A DNA stretch of 43,293 bases. It comes from Methanoculleus sp. SDB. Lineage in GTDB: Archaea; Halobacteriota; Methanomicrobia; Methanomicrobiales; Methanomicrobiaceae. The stretch is taken from positions 1 through 43,293 of the forward strand of contig LKUD01000010.1 in NCBI GenBank assembly GCA_001412355.1, given 5' to 3'. Position numbers and translations under genes: made by a program. The notes below the pieces were generated by a model, which was not told the origin of the DNA, did not search any database, and was given only the letters and a program-made list of their open reading frames with translations. Shown here piece after piece: positions 16,158 to 23,862 of this stretch (position 1 is the stretch's first letter; every line of letters begins with the position of its first letter).

Positions 16158-16661
16158 TTACTTTTCGCTGGCCACGGTCTTCGCACCCCGGAGGATAGCG
16201 ACCCGTCCGGTGCGCACCAGTTCCTTGATGCCGTACTGCCTGAGGAGCTTTTCGAGCGCATCGATCTTGTCCGTGTTTCCGGTCACCTCGAGCACGATGG
16301 TTCTGGTCCCCACGTCGATTATCTTTGCCCGGAAGATGCTCGCAATCTGCATGATCTCCGCGCGGGTGGATCCCGCCTCCGCATTGACCTTGATGAGCGC
16401 GAGTTCACGGGCCACGTGGTCGTGGTACGTGATGTCTGATACCTTGATGATATCGATGAGCTTGTTGAGCTGTTTTTTCACCTGTTCGAGGTGCGCATCA
16501 TCCCCGATCACCACAATCGTGATACGGGAGCTATTCGGCTCCTCGCAGGTGCCAACGGCAAGGCTCTCGATATTGAAGCCGCGGCGGGAAAACAGCCCTG
16601 CAACACGGGACAGGACGCCTGCCTTGTTTTCGACCAGCACGCTGAGCGTATGCGTTTTCAT
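16158..16661 (-). CDS. ilvN: acetolactate synthase small (regulatory) subunit
   Basis: 167 residues. The N-terminal ACT domain reads LSVLVENKAGVLSRVAGLFS and RRGFNIESLAVG, and the C-terminal domain ends KELVRTGRVAILRG. It activates the catalytic subunit and confers valine feedback. ATG 16661 overlaps the TGA of ilvB (ATGA), so the subunits are translationally coupled. Length is standard for archaeal IlvN/IlvH. Confidence 0.96.
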   Translation of the reverse strand: MKTHTLSVLVENKAGVLSRVAGLFSRRGFNIESLAVGTCEEPNSSRITIVVIGDDAHLEQVKKQLNKLIDIIKVSDITYHDHVARELALIKVNAEAGSTRAEIMQIASIFRAKIIDVGTRTIVLEVTGNTDKIDALEKLLRQYGIKELVRTGRVAILRGAKTVASEK

Positions 16662-18334
16662 TGCTGGTGCCCCCCGATCATTTCATTGATGGCCGCACCG
16701 GCGGGCACCATCGGAAACACGTTTTCCTCCCTCTCTATCCTGAAGTCCAGCACGAAGGGCCCGTCGTGTGCGATCGCGGCCTCGAGTGCGGGCCGGACAT
16801 CCGCTGCGCTGTCCACCCGCATTCCCCTGATGCCGTACGCCTCCGCAATCTTTACGAATTCGATGGACGGCAGCTCGGTGTAGGAGTACCGGCGGTCGTA
16901 GAAGAGCTCCTGCCACTGCCGGACCATTCCCAGGTACATGTTATTGAGAATGGCAACCTTGACCGGAATGTCATACTGCGCGATGGTGCCGAACTCCTGG
17001 ATATTCATCTGGATGCTGCCATCACCGGCGATGTCGAAGACGGTCTTCTCCGGACAGGCCACCTGCGCTCCCATGGCTGCCGGAAGCCCGTATCCCATGG
17101 TGCCGAGCCCCCCCGAGGTCAGCCACGTGCGGGGCTGTCTGAAGCAGAAATACTGCGCCGTCCACATCTGGTTCTGCCCGACTTCGCTCACGACAATGCC
17201 GTTTCCGTCCAGCAGGCTGCTGAGTTCCTGGATAACGAACTGCGGGTGCAAAAGCCCGTCGTCGCGGTATTTCAGGGGATGCTTCTCCTTCCAGGTCCGG
17301 ATACGTGCGAGCCACGCGCTGTTCGACTCCCGTTTCTCGAGCAGGTGGAGCATGTCACGGAGAACCCCCTTCGCGTCCCCGACGATCGGGATCGTGACAG
17401 GCTTGTTCTTGCCGATTTCAGCGGGATCGATGTCGATGTGGATGACTTTCGCGTGGGGCGCGAAGGTCTCGATCCTGCCGGTGACGCGGTCGTCGAAGCG
17501 GACCCCGATGGCGAGCAGGAGGTCGCACTCCGTGATGGCGTAGTTCGCATACTCGGTACCGTGCATTCCGAGCATGCCGAGATTGAGCGGGTGATCGCAC
17601 GGGATGGCGCCGATACCCATGAGGGTGGTCGTCACCGGGAGGCCGAACCGCTCGGCAAGTTCGAGGAGTTCGCACGACGCCTCCGATTCGATCACACCGC
17701 CTCCCGCATAGATGACGGGCCGCTCCGCTTCGCGCAGCAGTCCGATCGCCTTTTCGATCTGCCGTGCGTGCCCGCGGTAGGTGGGCTGGTACCCCCTCAG
17801 AACCACAGGGCCCGGCTCCTCCTCCGGAGCGGACAGCTGGCTTGTATTCACATCCTTCGGGAGATCGATGAGCACCGGCCCTTTTCGTCCGGTGCCTGCG
17901 ATGTAGAACGCCTCCTTCACGACGCGTGAGATCTCGGACACGTCCTTGACAAGGTAATTGTGTTTCGTGACCGGTATCGTGATGCCCGTGATGTCCGACT
18001 CCTGAAAGGCATCGTTCCCCAGCATCGACGTGGGCACCTGCCCGGTGATGGCAACGATCGGGATGGAGTCCATGTATGCCGTTGCAAGTCCTGTCACCAG
18101 GTTGCACGCACCCGGGCCGGAGGTCGCGAGGCAGACACCGGTCTTCCCGCTTGCCCGGGCAAATCCGTCGGCTGCGTGGACGGCGGCCTGCTCGTGGCGT
18201 ACAAGGATATGCTGAATTGACGAGTCGTAAAGTTCATCGTAAATGGGGAGTACCGACCCCCCGGGGTATCCGAAAATGGTATTCACCCCTTCCCGCTGCA
18301 GACTTTCAATCAGTATCCTTGCTCCGGTTTTCAT
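16658..18334 (-). CDS. ilvB: acetolactate synthase large subunit
   Basis: 558 residues. Makes 2-acetolactate or 2-aceto-2-hydroxybutyrate from pyruvate, using thiamine diphosphate and FAD, for valine, leucine and isoleucine. The N-terminal part has GYPGGSVLPIYDEL and the conserved Glu of RHEQAAVHAADG. The central FAD domain contains the conserved GMLGMHGTEYAN. The TPP-binding motif GDGSIQMNIQEFGT lies near 435 and is followed by NNMYLGMVRQWQE. ATG 18334 lies 29 bases inside the end of the upstream citramalate/isopropylmalate synthase gene. Complete, with no missing catalytic residue seen. Confidence 0.97.
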   Translation of the reverse strand: MKTGARILIESLQREGVNTIFGYPGGSVLPIYDELYDSSIQHILVRHEQAAVHAADGFARASGKTGVCLATSGPGACNLVTGLATAYMDSIPIVAITGQVPTSMLGNDAFQESDITGITIPVTKHNYLVKDVSEISRVVKEAFYIAGTGRKGPVLIDLPKDVNTSQLSAPEEEPGPVVLRGYQPTYRGHARQIEKAIGLLREAERPVIYAGGGVIESEASCELLELAERFGLPVTTTLMGIGAIPCDHPLNLGMLGMHGTEYANYAITECDLLLAIGVRFDDRVTGRIETFAPHAKVIHIDIDPAEIGKNKPVTIPIVGDAKGVLRDMLHLLEKRESNSAWLARIRTWKEKHPLKYRDDGLLHPQFVIQELSSLLDGNGIVVSEVGQNQMWTAQYFCFRQPRTWLTSGGLGTMGYGLPAAMGAQVACPEKTVFDIAGDGSIQMNIQEFGTIAQYDIPVKVAILNNMYLGMVRQWQELFYDRRYSYTELPSIEFVKIAEAYGIRGMRVDSAADVRPALEAAIAHDGPFVLDFRIEREENVFPMVPAGAAINEMIGGHQQ

Positions 18335-19837
18335 TGTCTTCCCTCAGTAATCTGTTCATTCCGGCGATAACCGCCTCAACACTTGCGGCGATAATGTCCG
18401 TTCGCGCACCGCGCGAGGTAAGTATCTTTCCGTCTTTCCTCAATTTAACTGTTACATCGACCATGGCATCCGTTCCGCCGGTGATGGCATCGACATGATA
18501 GTCCTCAAGCCGGATGTCCCCGACTTCGGCGACCGATTTCTGGAGTGCCATGAGCGAGGCGTCCACCGGACCCGTCCCGGTCGATGCGCCCGTCACTTCC
18601 TTGCCGTGCACGAGAAGCGTGACCGAGGCGGTGGGAACGACATTGCTGCCGCTCACGACGGTGAACTGCCGCATCGAAAGGACCGGTTTGCATTCGAGCA
18701 TCAGGACCGCGTCGGCGATGGCCATCAGGTCGGCATCGGTGATGCGATGCCCCTCATCGCCCATCTTCTTAATTCGCCGCACCATCTCCTGCAGCTGCGA
18801 GGCATCGAAGGTATACCCCATTTCCTGAAGTGCCGCTTCGACCGATGCCGAACCCGAGTGCTTTCCGAGCACGATTCTTCTCCGTCTTCCCACCATTTCA
18901 GGAGGAATCGGCTCATATGTCCGTGCATCCTTCAGGACGCCGTGGGCGTGGATGCCGCTTTCGTGGGTGAACGACATGGCGCCGACAATCGGTTTGTTGG
19001 TCGGCAGTTCGACTCCGGTAATCCTTGAAACCATCGCCGCAAGGTGGTAGATTTCCTGGGTTTTGATACCTGTCCGGACATCGTAGAGGATCTCAAGGGA
19101 CATCACCAGCTCCTCGAGCGCCGTGTTTCCCGCACGTTCGCCCAGACCGTTTACGGTGACGTGAGCACAGGAAGCCCCGGCTTTGAGGGCGGCCATGGTG
19201 TTTGCCAGGGCAAAGCCGAGGTCGTCATGGCAGTGGATGCTGAGCGGTGCGATGCAGAGCGGCGGAATGATCCCGGCGATCCGCTCCGGCGTTAAAAGCC
19301 CGACCGTGTCGCAGAAGCAGAGCCGGTCGGCACCATGCGAAATTCCCTGCGAAAAGATATCGAAGAGGAACGCCTGGTCCGCACGCGATGAATCTTCTCC
19401 GCTCAGTTCGACGATAAGGCCGCGTTCCTTGGCATACCCGACCGCATCGAGAGCCATGGCGAGAATCTCCTCGCGGCTCTTACGCATTTTCCTCTGTATG
19501 TGCAGGTCGCTGACCGGCACGACGAGATGGATGGAATCCGCCCCGGCATCCGCTGCAAGATCGATATCATGATGGAGTGCCCGGACATAGGTGCAGCATT
19601 CTGCGGAAAGTCCGGCGTCCGCGATCAGGCGTATCGCCTCGCGTTCACCGTCGGATGCGGCGGCTGAACCGGCCTCGACGACATGCACGCCGATATCTGA
19701 AAGGGCGGCGGCAATCTCTAATTTTTCCGCGGGTGTCAGGGAGACGCCCGGCGTCTGTTCACCATCCCGAAGGGTGGTGTCAAAAAAACGTAGCTTATCG
19801 GATAATAAAGCAATCCCTCATAGGATTTGTCACCCAT
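18306..19837 (-). CDS. cimA: (R)-citramalate / 2-isopropylmalate synthase, apparent -1 frameshift near the N terminus
   Basis: About 510 residues if read with one frameshift. The catalytic TIM barrel holds DTTLRDGEQTPGV, a metal-binding SIHCHDDLGFALANT and NGLGERAGNTALEE; the C-terminal LeuA-type regulatory domain spans about 375-505. Being first in an operon with ilvB-ilvN points to citramalate synthase (isoleucine route), though LeuA is possible. The catalytic frame has no ATG, GTG or TTG: an in-frame TGA sits at 19822-19820 and FFDTTLRDG begins 30 bases later. The only sensible start, ATG 19837, is in the neighbouring frame (MGDKSYEGLLYYPISYV) and joins the catalytic frame by a -1 shift at T7 (19788-19782). 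Without the shift the product ends after 33 codons. Either a homopolymer error or programmed frameshifting. Confidence 0.85.
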
Positions 19838-19856
19838 TACTATTCCGGGGCCGGCA

Positions 19857-19864
19857 TATTTATA
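19857..19864 (-). promoter_or_regulatory. TATA box of the cimA-ilvB-ilvN operon
   Basis: TATAAATA on the minus strand, preceded by purines (GCAAAA), is centred about 24 bases before ATG 19837. Transcription would begin at or a few bases after that codon, so the operon mRNA is leaderless or nearly so. Confidence 0.6.
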
Positions 19865-19959
19865 TTTTGCCGACGGGAGGGAGGCCCGTTCCCGATATGT
19901 CCGGGCGGATTGCATGGCGGGGACCGCAATCCCTGAACGGTTTCGATAAAAAAAGAGGG

Positions 19960-20607
19960 TTATGCCGTGCCGGCACTGTCGTACAGCAGGGAGATGTATC
20001 GCGAACCGAAGATGTAGAAGGCCGGGTAGAGGATGAATATGAGCAGCCAGCCGATGACGGGAATGAGGCCGAGGATAAAGGAGATTACCGCAAGGACGAT
20101 GTAGAGCACGATAAGTGCGATGATGTAGGTGACCCAGCCGATCTGTCCGATGGTATCGAGGATCGCGCTGAAGTTGAATGCCTCGCCGATGCTGTCGGTA
20201 CGGGCGAGCCGCACAAGTCCGATGACTGCAATGAGGCTGATAATGAGCGCCAGAACAGCGGCGACAAGGAACCCGAGCCCTGCCGCTCCCATCGCTGCCA
20301 TCGCGACACCCGGATCCTGCGATGCCATGCCGAGTACTGATCCGCCGGCAACGAGGAACATGACGATCATGACCGGAATCATGTAGATGAATTCCACTAT
20401 GATTACTTTGATCCCGTCGATGAACATCCCGACCCAGTCGTCAATCTCCGGGGCGGGTGTCGTTCCTTTCAGTACCTTCAGCATATAGCCGAGGATCAGG
20501 GGAAATATGATCACGCTGATGATGAGGAGGATCCACTTCACCCATTTATCCATGAGCCCTTCTTTCGTATACTCAAGGGAATCACTTAACATTGCTCCGA
20601 TTTCCAT
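19960..20607 (-). CDS. DUF4013 membrane protein (copy 1)
   Basis: 215 residues with about five to six hydrophobic segments. The N terminus LSDSLEYTKEGLMDKWVKWI with FPLILGYMLKVLKG is typical of the archaeal DUF4013 family. The C terminus has two long helices separated by a Pro-Gly turn (GLIPVIGWLLIFILYPAFYI) and a short cytosolic tail. Function is unknown. A ribosome site GGTGAT is five bases before ATG 20607, with a TATA-like TTTAAATA at 20658-20651. It is paralogous to the gene at 20757-21419, which lies upstream on the same strand. Confidence 0.85.
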   Translation of the reverse strand: MEIGAMLSDSLEYTKEGLMDKWVKWILLIISVIIFPLILGYMLKVLKGTTPAPEIDDWVGMFIDGIKVIIVEFIYMIPVMIVMFLVAGGSVLGMASQDPGVAMAAMGAAGLGFLVAAVLALIISLIAVIGLVRLARTDSIGEAFNFSAILDTIGQIGWVTYIIALIVLYIVLAVISFILGLIPVIGWLLIFILYPAFYIFGSRYISLLYDSAGTA

Positions 20608-20702
20608 TCAAATCACCTTAATTATGAATATACATCCGTAGACATATTTGTATTTAAAGTTTATCCATAAAAAGCGGCAAAATGAAGTTATTTTCGATAT
20701 TA

Positions 20703-20719
20703 CCAACCGTTTTCGTTGG
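20703..20719 (-). terminator. possible hairpin after DUF4013 copy 2
   Basis: CCAAC and GTTGG form a five-pair stem with a seven-base loop in the gap between the two DUF4013 genes. A T5 run (20673-20669, minus strand) follows about 30 bases later. It is weak, but it sits after the stop of copy 2 and before the TATA box of copy 1. Confidence 0.3.
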
Positions 20720-20756
20720 CTATACCCGAACGGAGGAGCATGAGCGCACCCGCACG

Positions 20757-21419
20757 TCATTCTCCTGATTCGTAGACCCGGGTGACAAACCGTGCGGAAA
20801 AAATGCCCCAGGCCGGCATGAGCAGAAATCCGGCGATCCAGCCGATCACCGGCACGCCGCTGACCCAGACGGAGATGCCGAACCAGACCAGTGATGCGAA
20901 CCAGAGAACGGTGAGTGCGATAAGATACTCCCGCCAGCCAATCCGGCCGATATGGCCGAGGATGGCACCAATCTGAAATGCATCCCTTATGCGCCGTGTC
21001 CGGGCAAACCGTACCACCGCGAGCGTCAGAACCAGCCAGATGGCGAGGACGAGAAGAAGGACAAGAATCAGCCCCGATCCCGTTATGGCAACCGCCCCTG
21101 CGATTGCCTGCGGATCGAGGGATGCGACGGCGGATGCGGCGGAGGGCCAGATCAGCACGCCCAGCACCGCTGCGAAGAGCACAACCGGGAGCGAGTACGC
21201 GATCGTGATGACAAGCACTCTGATGCCGTCGAGGAAGAGGCGGGGCCATCCCCTGATATCGGGAGCCGGGTCAGCCCCCCGGTAGATTTCAAGAGTATAG
21301 CCGGTGAAAACCGGAAAAACAATCGAAGCGATGGTGAGCAGGATCCATCGCTCCCACTGTTCCCAGAGAGCTTCCCGTGTATACAGGAGCGATTCCCTCA
21401 GCGTTTCAATTATATCCAT
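20757..21419 (-). CDS. DUF4013 membrane protein (copy 2)
   Basis: 220 residues from ATG 21419, with the same plan as copy 1: LRESLLYTREALWEQWERWI, a first helix ending GYTLEIYRGADPAPDIRGWP, then several helices and GVPVIGWIAGFLLMPAWGIF near the end. The two copies align along their length, for example APEIDDW with APDIRGW. They are clearly diverged, so the duplication is old. It begins 17 bases after purH ends and may be cotranscribed with it. Function is unknown; family members are often found in pairs in methanogens. Confidence 0.83.
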   Translation of the reverse strand: MDIIETLRESLLYTREALWEQWERWILLTIASIVFPVFTGYTLEIYRGADPAPDIRGWPRLFLDGIRVLVITIAYSLPVVLFAAVLGVLIWPSAASAVASLDPQAIAGAVAITGSGLILVLLLVLAIWLVLTLAVVRFARTRRIRDAFQIGAILGHIGRIGWREYLIALTVLWFASLVWFGISVWVSGVPVIGWIAGFLLMPAWGIFSARFVTRVYESGE

Positions 21420-21436
21420 GCAGACCGGAGCAGGCA

Positions 21437-22921
21437 CTAATGCCGGAAATACCGGATCCCGGTAAATATCATCGCCACGTCGAGCCGGTTCGCGGCGGCA
21501 ATCACTTCGGCGTCACGGATGGAGCCGCCCGGCTGGACGAGGGCCGTCGCACCCGCTTCGGCAGCGACTTCAAGAGTGTCCGGGAACGGGAGAAATGCAT
21601 CCGACGCAACGGCGGATCCTTTCAGGGATCCGGATGCCTTCCGGATGGCGATCTTCGCGGCATCCACGCGGCTCATCTGCCCGGCACCGATACCCAGGGT
21701 TGCCGTTTCATTTGCAAAGATGATCGTGTTGCTTTTCGTATGCTTGCAGACCTTCCATGCAAGCTGCATCGCCCGGAGTTCGGCAGCCTCCGGTTCGCGC
21801 TCGCTGACAACCTGCCACTGCTCCTGGTAGGGCGGAATCCGCTGGACCAGTGCACCGCCGTCGATTGTCCGGATCGCATCGCCCCCTGCCACGGGGGGAA
21901 GCTCCAGCACCCGCATGGCCTCTTTTTTTCGCATGGCGGTGCGTGCCGCGTCGGAAAACGACGGGGCGACGATGACCTCGACAAAGGTCGAGCAGAGTTC
22001 CTCCGCTACCGCCGTATCCACGGGGCGGTTCAGTGCCACGACCGATCCGTAGGCGGATACCGGATCCACCTCGCGGGCGGCGACATACGCGGCATGGGGC
22101 GTCTCTCCGAGGGCGACACCGCAGGGATTGTTGTGCTTGACGATGACGGCGGCGGGGTCTTCGAATTCGCGGACGAGCCCCACGGCGGCGTGCACATCGA
22201 GGTAGTTATTGTAGGACATCTGCTTGCCCTGCAGCGGTACCTGGGCGGCGATGCCCGCCGTGCCGTACACGGCCGCCTGCTGGTGCGGATTCTCGCCGTA
22301 CCGCAGCACCCGGCCGTTTTCGAACTGGACCGTCAGGACGTCGGGAAACGGTGTGTCGATGCCGTGAAGGTAATTGCTGATCGCAGCGTCATATGCAGCC
22401 GTTCTCGCAAATGCCTTCCGGGCGAGCTGCAGCCGCTCCTCCGGGGTGAAGCCTCCGCGTCCGAGGGCGTCCCCGACAATCCCGTAATCGGCCGGATCCA
22501 CGACGACCGCCACATCGGAGTAGTTCTTCGCGGCTGCCCGGATCATTGCAGGGCCGCCGATATCGATGTATTCGACCAGCTCTGCGAGGGGCAGGCCCCG
22601 TGCCGCCATCGATTCGAACGGATAGAGGTTCACGACCAGCAGATCGATACCCTCGATGCCGTGCGCCTGCATGACCGCATCGTCAATGCCGCGGCGCCCG
22701 AGCAGGCCGCCATGGATCTTCGGGTGCAGGGTCTTGACGCGCCCGTCCATCATCTCCGGCGAGCCGGTATATGCGGACACTTCGGTATAGTCGATTTTCT
22801 CCTCGCGGAGGAGAGTTCCGGTTCCTCCTGAGCTGAGAATCGAAACGCCGTGATCACGGAGGGTCGCTGCCAGACCGGTTATCCCCGTCTTATCCCACAC
22901 AGAGAGGAGTGCCCTTTTCAT
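21437..22921 (-). CDS. purH: bifunctional AICAR formyltransferase / IMP cyclohydrolase
   Basis: 494 residues from ATG 22921; the longer frame to 22987 is rejected because it runs into a TATA box. Catalyses the last two steps of purine synthesis. The N-terminal MGS-like IMP cyclohydrolase domain (1-190) starts RALLSVWDKTGITGLA and contains SSGGTGTLLRE and DGRVKTLHPKIHGG. The C-terminal formyltransferase domain has MSYNNYLDVHAAVGLV, VKHNNPCGVA and QPGGSIRDAEVI. This is the full bacterial-type enzyme. Many methanogens instead use PurP and PurO, so its presence is a lineage marker and probably an old acquisition. Confidence 0.96.
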   Translation of the reverse strand: MKRALLSVWDKTGITGLAATLRDHGVSILSSGGTGTLLREEKIDYTEVSAYTGSPEMMDGRVKTLHPKIHGGLLGRRGIDDAVMQAHGIEGIDLLVVNLYPFESMAARGLPLAELVEYIDIGGPAMIRAAAKNYSDVAVVVDPADYGIVGDALGRGGFTPEERLQLARKAFARTAAYDAAISNYLHGIDTPFPDVLTVQFENGRVLRYGENPHQQAAVYGTAGIAAQVPLQGKQMSYNNYLDVHAAVGLVREFEDPAAVIVKHNNPCGVALGETPHAAYVAAREVDPVSAYGSVVALNRPVDTAVAEELCSTFVEVIVAPSFSDAARTAMRKKEAMRVLELPPVAGGDAIRTIDGGALVQRIPPYQEQWQVVSEREPEAAELRAMQLAWKVCKHTKSNTIIFANETATLGIGAGQMSRVDAAKIAIRKASGSLKGSAVASDAFLPFPDTLEVAAEAGATALVQPGGSIRDAEVIAAANRLDVAMIFTGIRYFRH

Positions 22922-22947
22922 AGCCTCAGATATGCACGCGGATCTAC

Positions 22948-22957
22948 TATTATATTT
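22948..22957 (-). promoter_or_regulatory. TATA box of purH
   Basis: AAATATAATA on the minus strand is centred about 31 bases upstream of ATG 22921, giving a predicted leader of roughly five bases. Confidence 0.5.
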
Positions 22958-23094
22958 GCCACGCCAATCACGTATACACGCATTCATCCGGATACCGCCC
23001 GGGGTTCGCCCTCCGGGGAAATCCGGACATGCCGCACCGCACCGGGGGGACGCGGCATGTGCACGAATCGCCCGAGACCCGCGTGAGAGGCCCT

Positions 23095-23850
23095 ATGTTC
23101 CGGAAAATACCCTGTATCCGCATCGACGGCAGCCGCCGGAAACCATCGGAATGCAATGCCGCGGAAGAGATGGTGCTCGCCCTCTTCGTCAACGGAAGGC
23201 ATACGATGACCGCGACGGTAAGCCCGGGCGGGCTTCGCGAGTTCGCGGCCGGGTACCTCTTTACCGAGCAGATCATCGCCGGCGCCGGCGAGATCGAATC
23301 GATCCGTGAAGAAACAAACCGGATCAGCGTGCTGACGACAAACCCGTTCAGAACCGCCGGTGCCAAAAAGACCGTTCTCTCCGGCTGCGGGGGAAGCACG
23401 TCCTATATCGACACGGCGAAACTGCCCATAATCCCCCCGGGTTTTTCCCTGTCTGCTGCGGCAGTCACTGGTTTTATGGAAGAGGCGATACCTCGGGCGA
23501 CAGGCCGGATCCACACGGCGGCACTCGCCGATGCCGGCGGGATCGTCACGCGGGCGGAGGACATCGGGCGGCATAACGCCCTTGACCGGGTGATCGGGCA
23601 CGGAGTCCTGAGCGGTGTCGACTTTGAAACGACCTGTGCCCTCTGTTCGGGAGTTATCTCGTCGGAAATGGTGCGAAAATGCCTTGCCGCACGGATTCCC
23701 GTGATTGCTTCGAGGGCTGACGCCACTACCCTTGCGGCCGATATCGCCCGGAAAACCGGCCTGTGCGTCATCGGGTGCGTTTCCGGGGGCGGGATGGCAG
23801 TGTACGCGAATCCGGAACGTCTCAATGGCAGTACGCCTTCGCCCGAATGA
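23095..23850 (+). CDS. fdhD: formate dehydrogenase accessory sulfurtransferase
   Basis: 251 residues from ATG 23095, with GAGAGG about five bases upstream; the frame upstream to 23029 looks non-coding. FdhD passes sulfur from a cysteine desulfurase to the molybdenum/tungsten cofactor of formate dehydrogenase. Conserved stretches are the GGLREFAAGYLFTEQII region, AEDIGRHNALDRVIG, CALCSGVISSEMVRK and ASRADATTLAADIA. The mobile loop is SGCGGSTSY: C98 is present but the second Cys of the usual CxxC is Ser (C98-G-G-S101). The first Cys is the essential one in the E. coli protein. It converges, 12 bases apart, on a gene that contains a cysteine desulfurase domain. Confidence 0.92.
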   Translation: MFRKIPCIRIDGSRRKPSECNAAEEMVLALFVNGRHTMTATVSPGGLREFAAGYLFTEQIIAGAGEIESIREETNRISVLTTNPFRTAGAKKTVLSGCGGSTSYIDTAKLPIIPPGFSLSAAAVTGFMEEAIPRATGRIHTAALADAGGIVTRAEDIGRHNALDRVIGHGVLSGVDFETTCALCSGVISSEMVRKCLAARIPVIASRADATTLAADIARKTGLCVIGCVSGGGMAVYANPERLNGSTPSPE

Positions 23851-23862
23851 CCGGGGGATCGG

